Shown here one piece after another: positions 8,722-17,914 of a DNA stretch of 48,018 bases. Position 1 is the first letter of the stretch, and the number at the start of each line of letters is the position of its first letter. Made by a program: the position numbers and the translations under genes. Under the pieces are notes generated by a model, which did not search any database, had not been told where the DNA came from, and worked only from the letters and a program-made list of their open reading frames with translations. The stretch covers positions 1-48,018 of the forward strand of contig JANXSG010000253.1 in assembly GCA_025352825.1 (NCBI GenBank), given 5' to 3'. Origin of the DNA: Chthonomonadaceae bacterium. GTDB lineage: Bacteria; Armatimonadota; Chthonomonadetes; Chthonomonadales; Chthonomonadaceae.

Positions 8722-10845
8722 CTATTCTTGTTTCACGAGAGGGCTTCCAGAATACTCCCTCATTTTAATGTGATACTGCTCAATGAATGCGCGTCGCTGT
8801 TCTAAAGGCATCTCCTGCGCCTGTTGGAGAACAAGCGCCAGCTCGCGCCTGGCTTGGTCTTTCCAATGCTTTTGCAGTTTGATAATTAGTGAATTCAAAC
8901 TAGCTTCAGATAGCTTGTCATTCGACACCAGAAACGGGGAATCCTCCAAGACGTTGCGAATAAAGTGAGATAATTTTGAAGGATCGTTTTTTTCAGACTC
9001 AACATCTAATTCTGAGCCAACTGGCAGGGAATTATATTCTTCACTAGCTTCCTCCGCATAAGGGTCATCGATTGGTTCGCGTTCCTTTTGTTCCACAGTG
9101 TGTATGAGTTTTGGGATATTGATACTGCCGTCTGTTTCCGCCGTGGTGCGTGCAATCAGCACGAAATATTCCCGGCCAAGGTCCGAGACTAACTGCTCCG
9201 GCTTAAGGCGATTCAAGATAAATAGACGCCACTCTGCAGTGAGAAGTGCCCGGAGCAACTCTCTCTCCGCTTTTTCCGTACCTGTGAGACGGGTGTTGGC
9301 TAATAGCGGTAACGGCATCCTAACTAGGCTGTTCTGATACGAGCCCTCGCTGCCGGGAAAATTAGAGTTACTTCCCTTCCGAACAACTTGATTGGTGTTT
9401 GGCCATGTTCCCCAGCTTTCTTTGGAAGGAGGCTGATAACCCATGCCGTTTGGAGGTGGATTGAGAGGAGCCTGATTGGTGCGTGCTGTGAGTGGATATC
9501 CCTGAGCCCTCGGCGAACTTTTACCATTTTTGAGCGCGATCTGTGCGGCATCAGCCAGTATTTCTCGAATGGCACGGCTGAGATCGTATGTCGATGCAGG
9601 GTGCAGACGTGCGATGCGGATTGCATACTTATCACGATCCACCATAGAATCTATTTTTGCAAGAACGGGAATCAACTCATGGAGAGCAGCATCTTTTCCG
9701 GTTTCCATACTCAGGTCATGCTTTTGCTGGATGAGCTCCATTTCAAATTCCACTCGGGGTATGGCGTTGTCGATGGCGCGCTGAAATCCTGCGGTATCTC
9801 CTTTAAGCAGCATCGAGTCGGGATCTTCACCAGCGGGAAGTCGCGCAATCAAAACTTTTGAATCTTCTATAGCTAGAGTTTCCCACACTTCCGCGCCGCG
9901 CATCGTTGCTTTGATGCCTGCCGAATCAGCGTCGTAACAGATTACAACGTGTGGATTATATCTTACTAGTATTCGTGCGTGATCTTCGGTGAGTGAAGTT
10001 CCGAGAGTGGCGACACACTGCTGAAATCCGGCCTGGTGTGTGGTGATGACATCGATATAGCCTTCTACAAAGACTGCAGGGGTATTCGAACTCAACTTTT
10101 TACGTGCGAAGCATAGCCCGTAGAGAGTGCGTGACTTATCGAAAATGGGTGATTGATCTGAGTTGATATACTTGGCAGGGTCGTCTCCCATTGCCCGCCC
10201 ACCAAATCCTACGATGCGACCATTGATATCGTGAATGGGGAACATTAAGCGATTGCAAAAAGTATCATAAATCCCCGAACCAGCTGGCTGCCTCGACCGG
10301 ACAATCCCCAATTTAATCGCTAGTTCGATATCCGCGCGGGTATTGTGGAGGTGAGCAGTTAATGCTCCCCGATCGGGAGGTGCATAGCCGATATCGAACT
10401 GCTCCTGTGTCTCTTTGAGGATTCCACGTTTGGCAAGCGCGTCCCTGGCATCGGTGGATTTGGCGAGGCGCTCCTGATAGAACTTCGAAGCGATCTGGTT
10501 CAGTTCATACATACGCTCCCGTTCGGAAGCCTGTTCTTTGCTAAATCCTTTTCGTTCAAACGTGATTCCAGCACGTCGTGCCAAAAACTCAAGAGCCTCA
10601 ATGAATTCCAGATTCTCTTTTTTTTCTATAAACTTGAATACATCTCCGCCCTCGCCGCACGACCAGCATTTATAGTTTTGCTTATCCTGAGACACAGTGA
10701 AAGAGGGACGCTTATCATCATGAAAAGGACATAGTCCCGTCCAGTTTTTGCCTGATCGCTTCAGTCTCAAGTACTGGCTGATGATATCTACGATATCACT
10801 GCGGGTACGAATTTCTTCTTTTATAGAATGTAGATCGCGTTGCAT
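8722..10845 (-). CDS. dnaG: DNA primase DnaG
   Basis: 707 residues. The N-terminal CHC2 zinc domain shows CPFHDDKRPSF and KCWSCGEGGDVFKFI within the first 75 residues. The TOPRIM catalytic domain has VFVEGYIDVI followed by the DADSAG acidic motif. The enzyme makes RNA primers for Okazaki fragments at the replication fork. Residues of about 435-515 form a low-complexity linker rich in Pro, Asn, Gly and Ser, before a C-terminal helical region that would bind the replicative helicase. At 707 residues it is longer than E. coli DnaG (581), mainly because of this linker. No clear Shine-Dalgarno precedes the ATG at 10845. It is probably co-transcribed with rpoD. Confidence 0.96.
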   Translation of the reverse strand: MQRDLHSIKEEIRTRSDIVDIISQYLRLKRSGKNWTGLCPFHDDKRPSFTVSQDKQNYKCWSCGEGGDVFKFIEKKENLEFIEALEFLARRAGITFERKGFSKEQASERERMYELNQIASKFYQERLAKSTDARDALAKRGILKETQEQFDIGYAPPDRGALTAHLHNTRADIELAIKLGIVRSRQPAGSGIYDTFCNRLMFPIHDINGRIVGFGGRAMGDDPAKYINSDQSPIFDKSRTLYGLCFARKKLSSNTPAVFVEGYIDVITTHQAGFQQCVATLGTSLTEDHARILVRYNPHVVICYDADSAGIKATMRGAEVWETLAIEDSKVLIARLPAGEDPDSMLLKGDTAGFQRAIDNAIPRVEFEMELIQQKHDLSMETGKDAALHELIPVLAKIDSMVDRDKYAIRIARLHPASTYDLSRAIREILADAAQIALKNGKSSPRAQGYPLTARTNQAPLNPPPNGMGYQPPSKESWGTWPNTNQVVRKGSNSNFPGSEGSYQNSLVRMPLPLLANTRLTGTEKAERELLRALLTAEWRLFILNRLKPEQLVSDLGREYFVLIARTTAETDGSINIPKLIHTVEQKEREPIDDPYAEEASEEYNSLPVGSELDVESEKNDPSKLSHFIRNVLEDSPFLVSNDKLSEASLNSLIIKLQKHWKDQARRELALVLQQAQEMPLEQRRAFIEQYHIKMREYSGSPLVKQE

Positions 10846-10860
10846 ATATTGTTAGGATTT

Positions 10861-11040
10861 ACCCTCATCCCCGGCCCTTCTCCCTGACCACTCGTTCCTC
10901 GTTAGGGAGAAGGGAGAGAGTATATTGATCGTCTCTTTGCATTTGAAGTATATAGAATGCGAAGTGCAAACAGTAATAAAATTGCTCCTCTCTCCCTCCG
11001 AGGCACGAGGGAATCAGGGAGATAGGCCGGGAGTGAGGGT
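10861..11040. repeat. Composite palindrome: outer stem with two inner hairpins
   Basis: The outer arms 10861-10876 and 11025-11040 pair over 16 bases with two mismatches. Inside are a perfect 11-bp hairpin (10875-10885 with 10904-10914) and a second hairpin around 10990-11023. The inner hairpin loops carry a CTCGTTCCTCG-like motif and its complement (CGAGGCACGAGG). The same loop motif and the same three-stem design occur at 17915-18075, so this is a repeat family. It fills the 248-base gap between dnaG and the carboxypeptidase gene. Confidence 0.7.
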
Positions 11041-11093
11041 ATGACTTTATGCGAATGCGAATCCTTACGTTCTGCACCTTATCAATCAGCCTA

Positions 11094-12599
11094 TTACAAG
11101 CTATAGATATCGCTGTACTTTTTGTTCAAATACTCCATATAGTATTTGGAGCTAAGAGGTTCGCCAGTAGCTTTTTTTATTAGTTCACCGGGCAGATATT
11201 TGCGTCCATACTTATGGACGTTTTCTCGAAGCCAATTTAGCAGTGGTGCAAACTCGCCACGTTCAATTTTTTCATCAATATCCAGGATGGATTTCGAAGC
11301 TGCGTTCCAGAGCTGGGCAGAAAGTAGGTTGCCTATAGAGTAGGTGGGGAAATACGCCACCAATCCACAAGACCAGTGGATATCCTGGAGCACTCCATCC
11401 GCATCGGTTTCTGGACGAATTCCTAAATATTCGGTCATTTTTGCATTCCAGGCTTCGGGAAGATCTTTCACCGCAAGAGTCTTGGTGAGAAGGTCGCACT
11501 CCAGTTCAAATCTCATAAGGATGTGCAGATTATAAGTAACCTCGTCTGCTTCTACTCGGATGAGAGAAGGTGTAACCTTGTTAACTGCCCGATAGTATGC
11601 TTCGGGGTCGACCTCGGCAAGTGATGCGGGGAAAGCAGATTTGAGTTTAGGCAGAACAAATTTCGAGAACGAACGGCTGCGTCCAACCTGGTTTTCCCAC
11701 AGTCTTGACTGACTTTCGTGTACCCCCAGGGAGACTCCACCTGATAAGAAAGTCGCTTCGTACTCTGGAGGAGAACCCTGTTCGTACATGGCATGGCCGG
11801 CTTCATGCATGGATGCGTAGACTGCCTGGTTCAGGAACTCAGGATTGTATCGAGTTGTGATTCGCACATCATCCCTGGAGAAGTTAGTGCAAAACGGGTG
11901 AGCAGCTTCATCCTGTCTGCCGCGATCTGTATCGTAACCTATGGCGGAGACTATCTGTAGTGTTAGCTGTTTCTGTTGATCGACAGGGAAGTTACCTCGG
12001 ATCGGGCTGTCGTCCACCGGATTACTACTGTCCGCGATAGCGCGTGTCAGCTCCACCAGGTAGGGCTTCATATCCGCGAACATAACCGCGACGTCTCGCT
12101 GTTTCGCGCCAATCTCGTAGGCATCGAGGAGAGCATCGTATACATGATCTTCATAGCCGAGATATTCGGCCTGACGCAGAGAGAGATCGATCATTTTATC
12201 CAGCGCTGGTGCGAAGTATGCAAAATCATTCGTTTTTCTAGCTTTGATCCATATCTCCTGAGATAGGGATGTGTGTCTGGCGATCTCTGAAACCAACTCC
12301 GCAGGAAGTTTCGTTTCGCGGTCGAAATCGTGGCGCAAGACGGCAAGCATTCGGACATCATCCGCATCAGGGTCTTGTCCCTTCAGGTCATTTTCAGAAT
12401 TCGCCAGCAAATTGCCTGTTTCCTGTGCGGTAAACATCTCATGAGTAACCTGCCTCATTGCCGCCGAGTGCTCTGAGCGAGATTCAGCAGCTCCCTTCGG
12501 CATGTAAGTCTGCTGATCCCAATCCAGCAGTGCGGAGGTCTGACCAAGCCGACTGATCAGTGCCATTCTGGTTTTTAGTTGGGAAAGATTATCGCTCAT
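11094..12599 (-). CDS. M32 metallocarboxypeptidase (carboxypeptidase Taq family)
   Basis: 501 residues, the standard length of the M32 family. The zinc signature is MHEAGHAMYEQG (HExxH plus downstream residues), preceded by DVRITTRYN and followed by HESQSRLWEN, both conserved blocks of thermophilic carboxypeptidase Taq/Pfu. The C-terminal part includes DIHWSCGLVAYFPTYSIGN, also characteristic. The enzyme removes C-terminal amino acids from peptides in the cytoplasm and needs a divalent metal. There is no signal peptide. The start at 12599 has AGGAG 5 bases upstream. It stands alone between structured gaps, and its promoter may lie in 12600-12660 (a TATAAA-like element). Confidence 0.95.
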   Translation of the reverse strand: MSDNLSQLKTRMALISRLGQTSALLDWDQQTYMPKGAAESRSEHSAAMRQVTHEMFTAQETGNLLANSENDLKGQDPDADDVRMLAVLRHDFDRETKLPAELVSEIARHTSLSQEIWIKARKTNDFAYFAPALDKMIDLSLRQAEYLGYEDHVYDALLDAYEIGAKQRDVAVMFADMKPYLVELTRAIADSSNPVDDSPIRGNFPVDQQKQLTLQIVSAIGYDTDRGRQDEAAHPFCTNFSRDDVRITTRYNPEFLNQAVYASMHEAGHAMYEQGSPPEYEATFLSGGVSLGVHESQSRLWENQVGRSRSFSKFVLPKLKSAFPASLAEVDPEAYYRAVNKVTPSLIRVEADEVTYNLHILMRFELECDLLTKTLAVKDLPEAWNAKMTEYLGIRPETDADGVLQDIHWSCGLVAYFPTYSIGNLLSAQLWNAASKSILDIDEKIERGEFAPLLNWLRENVHKYGRKYLPGELIKKATGEPLSSKYYMEYLNKKYSDIYSL

Positions 12600-12695
12600 A
12601 TTTGCTCCTAATAGTTATGGTTTATATACGACTGTGCCACGACCCACGTCCCTCATTCTCTACTAAATCGGAGGGAAGGGATTAGGAAAAGGTAT

Positions 12696-13712
12696 TCATG
12701 GTTTCTTAGATTCGGAAATAAAATTCTGATATCCTGGAATACTGATCTTTATGACCGCCTGTTTTCTGAAATCAGCAATTTTTTTCTCGGCCACTTGATA
12801 TCCGCCTGCACGCTCAAGCAGTGCTGTACGTTCCACCTGAGCTTTAACTTCTGAAAAAGGATGCACTACTTCAGCCTCTTTGCTGATGAGTTTTACAAAA
12901 AACCAGATACTAGATTTCGGTTTACCTGGCCCTACATCCATATCAAGTTTGATGGGAGCGCTGACTTCACCAAGTTTTATTGTTTGAACGACACTTTGAA
13001 TCGCAGGTGGCAGGCCGTTGTTTTTCGCATTTATAAGTGGCAGCCGGCCGCCATTTTCTTTCGTGCGTATATCTTCTGAGTACAATGCTGCCACGTCTGC
13101 AAAGGATTTCCCAGAAGTAAATGCTGCCTGTATCTTCGGAATATCGGTGAGTTTGGACGTTCGCAGAATGGCGAGACCCCACCTTTCCGGAGTGATGTAG
13201 TTTGCAGAATGCGCTTTATAGTAATTTTCGGCATCCGCCGGCGCTAACGATGCACTGTTCGTTGCGACATTAAATCGTGACTTCTCAATGATAACTTCGT
13301 ATTTCAGATCGCTTTCTGTAATGAATCCACTGGTGATGGCTTGTTGTATATTGGGCTGCTTTTTAATGCGATTCACTTCTTCGTTAACTTCTGCATCTTT
13401 AGGCAGATTTGTGGTTTTACTCGCCCATTGTAGCAAAAGATGCTCATTTATCAGGTTGTTCATCACGATTTGACCAGCAACTTCCGGACGCATCTGAACG
13501 GGATTCATGGAAACAATAAAATCCTGAGCGCCAATTCTTTGCAGCCGGTTAAGAAATTCCGAGGCAGATACAGAATCGCCATTTACATTCAATACCACAT
13601 TATCAAGCTTCTCCTGAACAGCTTGAGATGCAATTGCCATGCATGACAGCGAACCTGCTAAAATTAAAAGAATTGACCTTTTACGATCAGCGATTTTCAT
13701 TTGAACATTCAT
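12696..13712 (-). CDS. Secreted parvulin-type peptidyl-prolyl isomerase (SurA/PrsA-like)
   Basis: 338 residues with AAGGAG properly spaced before the ATG at 13712. A hydrophobic signal segment (about residues 13-31) directs export. The N-terminal helical chaperone region (about 40-165) is followed by a PpiC rotamase domain at about 175-275, recognised by RWGLAILRTS, the FADVAALYSED block and NGGRLPLI. A helical C-terminus follows. Such proteins help fold exported proteins in the periplasm. A TGGTATTCT extended -10-like element lies in the upstream gap on the same strand. It is divergent from the polymerase gene, across a gap that may hold a small RNA. Confidence 0.88.
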   Translation of the reverse strand: MNVQMKIADRKRSILLILAGSLSCMAIASQAVQEKLDNVVLNVNGDSVSASEFLNRLQRIGAQDFIVSMNPVQMRPEVAGQIVMNNLINEHLLLQWASKTTNLPKDAEVNEEVNRIKKQPNIQQAITSGFITESDLKYEVIIEKSRFNVATNSASLAPADAENYYKAHSANYITPERWGLAILRTSKLTDIPKIQAAFTSGKSFADVAALYSEDIRTKENGGRLPLINAKNNGLPPAIQSVVQTIKLGEVSAPIKLDMDVGPGKPKSSIWFFVKLISKEAEVVHPFSEVKAQVERTALLERAGGYQVAEKKIADFRKQAVIKISIPGYQNFISESKKP

Positions 13713-13756
13713 TTCTGGCTCCTTGCGAATACCATTAATTTGATATGATATCAGAA

Positions 13757-14020
13757 TACCATAGTTCGTTACGCCTCGCTGAAATTCCTACTTCGCAAAT
13801 CCCGGTATCTCTTTCAGTACAGATAAATGCTATAAATCAGGAATAACTATGTTGGGAGAACGAAACTAGACATACCTTTTATACCCACAAGTTCGATCCC
13901 CCACCTAACCTTAGTCCTCGCACTCCGATCTAAGAAGCTCGGAAGCGTTGATATATAATATGGCTTAATAATTTGAAAAATGCCACTGTGCCTGAGAGTC
14001 AGCTACAGTGGCATTTTTAT
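13757..14020 (+). ncRNA. Candidate structured small RNA upstream of polB
   Basis: The region between the divergent isomerase and polymerase genes contains several stems in a row. CATAGTT at about 13760 pairs with AACTATG at about 13850, continued by ATTCCT/AGGAAT. GGGAGAAC pairs with GTTCGATCCC around 13853-13900, with a bulge. CGC..CCGA pairs with TCGG..GCG around 13918-13946. The series ends in a strong rho-independent terminator at 13974-14020. A terminator in front of polB, with no protein gene upstream of it on the plus strand, implies a separate transcript. I could not match it to 6S RNA, SRP RNA, tmRNA or RNase P by eye, so identity is open. Confidence 0.35.
13974..14020 (+). terminator. 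Rho-independent terminator, possibly bidirectional
   Basis: TGCCACTGT (13981-13989) pairs perfectly with ACAGTGGCA (14005-14013). A run of A precedes the stem and a T-rich tract (TTTTTATTTT) follows, so it can act on both strands. It lies in front of polB, outside any recognised transcription unit. Confidence 0.75.
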
Positions 14021-14021
14021 T

Positions 14022-14050
14022 TTCGTGAGGGAATCAAATTTTGGTATAAT
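14022..14050 (+). promoter_or_regulatory. Extended -10 promoter for polB
   Basis: TGGTATAAT at 14042-14050 is a perfect -10 hexamer (14045-14050) with the TGn extension. A weak TTTCGT-like -35 lies about 17-18 bases upstream. The predicted start of transcription near 14057 is downstream of the ATG-less longer reading frame and supports translation from the ATG at 14082. Confidence 0.6.
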
Positions 14051-14081
14051 AGGCTTAGTAAACAGATGCTTCGAGGCAAAT

Positions 14082-16238
14082 ATGCTGACTGCACAGAATG
14101 CGAAAACAATCAGTGAAGATGCGTTATTTGGAAACGATCCTGAAGAACGCATCGTTTGCGCAGAACCTGACCCTGATGGTGGTATATTTATATTTCGACG
14201 AACCGATGCTGGTGTCCACAAGCATGAGATTGATTTCAAACCATGGTTACTGCTCACTGAAACTCCCTCTTTCCCCCTAGCTGACGCAGAATATTCATGT
14301 TTAGAGGGAGAAGGCTGTCGTATTCTTGCTGAGTTTGAAAATGTGCGCGCCTGGCAGATTGCGCGTTCCAGAGTGCGAAATGAGAACCTTCCGTGTTTTT
14401 CTTATCCCAGTCTGGTTAAATCGGCTCTGGTAAGAATGGGAAAAACTCTCTTCAAAGGGATGGTTTTTGAAGATATATACCGCATTCAGTTCGATCTCGA
14501 AACGAATGGGCTTTCACCGGATCACCCTGAAAATCGCATTCTGCTTATTGTCGTTTCAGACAATAGAGGAATGCTCGAACTCCTGGAGGGTGACGAGCGT
14601 GAAATCATCGAAAATTTCTGCAAGCTGGTGAGTGAGCATGATCCCGATGTACTGGAGGGTCATAATATTTTTGGATTTGACCTGCCTTTTCTTATAAGCA
14701 GAGCAAAACAGTGCGGTGTGCATCTATCGTTAGGCCGAGATGGTTCTGATCCTAAGATAGCTGCTGAACGGAATTTTGCTATAGGAGGACGAACTCGCCC
14801 ATTCCTGCCTTACCATATCTACGGACGCCACCTTTTGGATACATACCTGATAGTACAGCGGTTCGATTGGGCAAAAGGCGAATTAAGCAGCTACGGTTTG
14901 AAGGAGTGTGCCAGAACATACGGCTTTGCTGGAGAGGATCGTGTTGAGATCCCGGGCGCTGAAATTCCTCGAATCTATAATGAAAATCCGGATTTAGTAA
15001 GAATGTATGCTCGCCAGGATGCAGAAGATACCCGTTCTCTTGCCGATCTTATCACCCCTGTTGAATTTTATCAGACGCAGATGGTGCCGGATAACTACGA
15101 CAACTGTGTAATTACAGGCACTGGGGAAAAAATAAACTCTCTTTTTGTACGAGCTTACCTTGCGTCCGGTAGATCCGTGCCTATTCCGCGCAGTGCTCAG
15201 GCTAATTTAGGGGGATACACAGCGCTTCTGCGAACAGGGGTGCTGGAACGCATCGTGAAGGCCGATGTTGAAAGTCTGTATCCCAGCCTGATGCTTACGC
15301 ACAAAATTGCGCCAGAATCCGATACTCTGGAAATATTCCTTCCCATGTTGCGCACCCTTACAGAACGCCGTCTCGAAGCGAAGAAAAAAGCATCTGGATC
15401 AGCGTATTGGGATGGAATACAGAATACATTTAAAGTCTTCATCAATTCATTTTACGGATATTTAGGTGGGCCATTTCCCTGGAACGATTATAAGGCCGCC
15501 GGTAGAATTACCGAATTTGGACGCGAAATAGTGCAGAAAGTTGCAGCAGAACTCGAAGAGACCGGCAGTGAGGTCATTGAAATAGATACCGACGGAGTTT
15601 ACTTCGTTCCTCCTGAAGAAGTTTCAGGCGAAGCTGACGAACAGCAGTACGTTGCTAAGATTGCCAAAGTGCTGCCGGATGGTGTGCGCCTTGCATTCGA
15701 TGGCCGCTACGAAAAAATGCTATCGCTTAAAATGAAGAATTATGTTCTTCAGGATTATGGGGGCAAGCGAATATTCCGAGGGGCTTCACTGCGGTCGAGA
15801 GCTGATGAAAGATACGGCCGGAGGTTTTTGGCAGAAACTGTCGACCGGATTATGGAGCGAGATTTCGATGGCGCAGCAGAACTATATGCAAAATATGCGA
15901 ACGATATTCTTGAGCGCCGCATTCCAATTGAAGATCTATCTCGGCGCGAGAGGGTGACACATAAAACATTTAATAGTGAGCTAAAGCAGCGAAATGCACG
16001 AGTGGCCGTAGGCGTGCCCGTGGGGGACTATCTGCAGGTATACGAACGCAATGATGGCAGCCTGGGGCTGGTTGAAGACTTTGCAAACGATGAAAATGTG
16101 AAATACTATTTGGATAAACTTTACAAATTCGCACGCCGATTGGAAAACGCCTTCGATGGCAAATTCTCTGACTATATCTTGAAACCGACATCTTCTGGTG
16201 TGGGCGAACGTGCCCAGCAGGCCATGGATTTTTTATAA
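14082..16238 (+). CDS. Family B DNA polymerase with 3'-5' exonuclease
   Basis: 718 residues from ATG 14082, chosen because GAGG lies 5 bases upstream and a perfect -10 promoter sits at 14045-14050. The frame is open further upstream (to 13980) but would start inside the terminator. All proofreading motifs are present: ExoI FDLET (137-141), ExoII NIFGFD (195-200), ExoIII YARQD (309-313). The polymerase motifs are also intact: motif A DVESLYPS (395-402), motif B KVFINSFYG (451-459) and motif C DTDG (502-505). The protein should be a functional proofreading DNA polymerase. It is compact and stands alone, with no phage, plasmid or lexA-like gene beside it. A role in repair or lesion tolerance, as for E. 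coli Pol II, is inference. Confidence 0.93.
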   Translation: MLTAQNAKTISEDALFGNDPEERIVCAEPDPDGGIFIFRRTDAGVHKHEIDFKPWLLLTETPSFPLADAEYSCLEGEGCRILAEFENVRAWQIARSRVRNENLPCFSYPSLVKSALVRMGKTLFKGMVFEDIYRIQFDLETNGLSPDHPENRILLIVVSDNRGMLELLEGDEREIIENFCKLVSEHDPDVLEGHNIFGFDLPFLISRAKQCGVHLSLGRDGSDPKIAAERNFAIGGRTRPFLPYHIYGRHLLDTYLIVQRFDWAKGELSSYGLKECARTYGFAGEDRVEIPGAEIPRIYNENPDLVRMYARQDAEDTRSLADLITPVEFYQTQMVPDNYDNCVITGTGEKINSLFVRAYLASGRSVPIPRSAQANLGGYTALLRTGVLERIVKADVESLYPSLMLTHKIAPESDTLEIFLPMLRTLTERRLEAKKKASGSAYWDGIQNTFKVFINSFYGYLGGPFPWNDYKAAGRITEFGREIVQKVAAELEETGSEVIEIDTDGVYFVPPEEVSGEADEQQYVAKIAKVLPDGVRLAFDGRYEKMLSLKMKNYVLQDYGGKRIFRGASLRSRADERYGRRFLAETVDRIMERDFDGAAELYAKYANDILERRIPIEDLSRRERVTHKTFNSELKQRNARVAVGVPVGDYLQVYERNDGSLGLVEDFANDENVKYYLDKLYKFARRLENAFDGKFSDYILKPTSSGVGERAQQAMDFL

Positions 16239-16316
16239 GCTAGCAGGGAATTTCGGCGGTACACGTTAGTCTTTTGATGGATTGTCGAAGAAACAGAAAA
16301 TTTCTCCCATTGAGAG

Positions 16317-16444
16317 CCGGGCACTGAAGTACCCGTCTGTAAGACCTTCGGCCAACCGCCCTGCGGGCGGGATATTAGCCCATGTAGGGAGCCTGAGCGA
16401 CCGGAGATGGGCTTCGCAATTCCAGACCGGTACTTTAGTGCGGC
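16317..16444. repeat. Palindromic dispersed element, composite copy
   Basis: The ends are inverted copies of each other: CGGGCACTGAAGTACCCGTC at the left and CCAGACCGGTACTTTAGTGC at the right. The left half matches the elements at 22204 and 22331; the right half matches the partial element at 19373-19446. It occupies most of the 248-base gap between polB and the sulfatase-fold gene and ends about 40 bases before the latter's start. Confidence 0.85.
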
Positions 16445-16486
16445 GTCCAAACTGAATTTAATCCACTCTCAGGACTATATCATTCT

Positions 16487-17914
16487 ATGAAAAATGTGAT
16501 ACTCATCAGCCTCGATACTACGCGAGCAGACAGGCTTAGCTGCTACGGGCATTACCGGAAGACCAGCCCTCATCTGGATAAATTAGCGGAGCATGGTGTG
16601 ATCTTTACAGATCACTTTAGTCCGCACATTCCAACGTTTCCCGGCCATACCACGATGATGACTGGCAAGGATCTCTACGCGCATCAGATCTCTTCTCAGT
16701 CGGGAAATCCCGAGCCAGCGGACGGTGTGAAAATGATAGCTGAACTGTTAAAAGAGCAGGGATACTTTACAGCGTCTGCGGATAATCTTGGAAGGTGGTT
16801 TTTGCGAGGGATCGATCATACCGAGGACTATAAATGGGATACGAGCGTGCCTCGCGATTGGAGGAAAGCGGAAGCGGTGAACCATGCTGCTGTGAAAGCG
16901 CTGAAACATTGCGCATCGCAGGACGATCCATTTTTTCTATTTCTTCACTACTGGGATCCACATACGCCCTATCTGCCACCTGCGCCTTTCGACCGGATGT
17001 TCTATGCTGGAAATGAACTCGATCCGGAAAACGACAGCATGGATGAGTTATGGGAGTTTGAGAACTTTAAATACTACTTTGCTGAGTGGATGCCGGGCGT
17101 TACCGATATCGAATATCCTAAAGCTCAATATGATGCATGCATAGCTTATATGGACACGTGCCTTTCGCATCTATTTGAGCAGCTGGATGAACTAGGGCTG
17201 ATGTCGGAAACGCTTCTTGTCATCACGGCGGATCATGGGGAGGAACTGGATGAGCATGGCTGCTGGTTCGATCATCATGGGCTGTACGATACAAATCTAC
17301 ATATTCCTCTCATCTTGCACTGCCCAGGGGAACTGCCCGCCGGCAAACGGGTTCGTGGGCTTACACAGATGCCGGATGTTACGCCAACCATTCTGGATTT
17401 TCTCGGGCTCTCGGAAATATCCACTCGCGAAGGGATGTCCGGTAAAAGCCTGATGCCGCTTATCAATGATCTCTCGGAGACAACCCGTGGCTCAACGGAT
17501 ATCCTGCACATCACCGAGAACACCTGGATGAAGAAGCGTGCGGTTCGTACTTCTACCTGGAAACTGATTGTACCGCTGGAGATTCCCGATCTACATGGCA
17601 GATCAGAGGTGGAACTCTATAACTTAGTCGATGATCCTGGTGAACTGAATAATCTAGCCGAGGAACTGCCAGAAAAAGTCAGCGAACTTAGAACGATCAT
17701 GGATCGACATGGTGCGAAACGAGAAGCAGAGACTGGAATGCCCGATCCCTTGCCGCTGCAGCCAATTCCACTTCATCGTGTCGGAAATATGGAGATGGCG
17801 ATACCACGCGACCACCGTGCAGACAGAATCGCGGCTGCCACTCATAAATCGAGTTCCAAGTCCGACGCGAAATTAGAATCGGGTGATTTCATCGGATACG
17901 ATCGTGAGGAATAG
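16487..17914 (+). CDS. Sulfatase-family (alkaline phosphatase superfamily) hydrolase with Thr nucleophile position
   Basis: 475 residues, no signal peptide, so probably cytoplasmic. Metal ligands appear in LISLDTTRAD (D10) and ITADHGEELDEHG (D249, H250), and the fold pattern is that of sulfatases. At the position of the formylglycine Cys of true sulfatases (CxPSR) the protein has T50 in PTFPGHTTMMTG, as in nucleotide pyrophosphatase/phosphodiesterases with TFPNH. It therefore cannot use formylglycine and is more likely a phosphodiesterase, phosphonate hydrolase or phosphotransferase (inference from the superfamily). No Shine-Dalgarno is visible. A TATATC element ends 5 bases before the ATG, so the mRNA could be leaderless. 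Confidence 0.85.
   Translation: MKNVILISLDTTRADRLSCYGHYRKTSPHLDKLAEHGVIFTDHFSPHIPTFPGHTTMMTGKDLYAHQISSQSGNPEPADGVKMIAELLKEQGYFTASADNLGRWFLRGIDHTEDYKWDTSVPRDWRKAEAVNHAAVKALKHCASQDDPFFLFLHYWDPHTPYLPPAPFDRMFYAGNELDPENDSMDELWEFENFKYYFAEWMPGVTDIEYPKAQYDACIAYMDTCLSHLFEQLDELGLMSETLLVITADHGEELDEHGCWFDHHGLYDTNLHIPLILHCPGELPAGKRVRGLTQMPDVTPTILDFLGLSEISTREGMSGKSLMPLINDLSETTRGSTDILHITENTWMKKRAVRTSTWKLIVPLEIPDLHGRSEVELYNLVDDPGELNNLAEELPEKVSELRTIMDRHGAKREAETGMPDPLPLQPIPLHRVGNMEMAIPRDHRADRIAAATHKSSSKSDAKLESGDFIGYDREE

Noticed and set aside
13885-13905. GTTCGATCCCCC resembling a tRNA T-loop
   Set aside because: The arms do not form a T stem and no acceptor, D or anticodon stems surround it.
14082-17914. Polymerase and sulfatase-fold gene as a phage or plasmid remnant
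   Set aside because: There is no integrase, terminase, helicase or attachment site nearby and the flanks are housekeeping genes.
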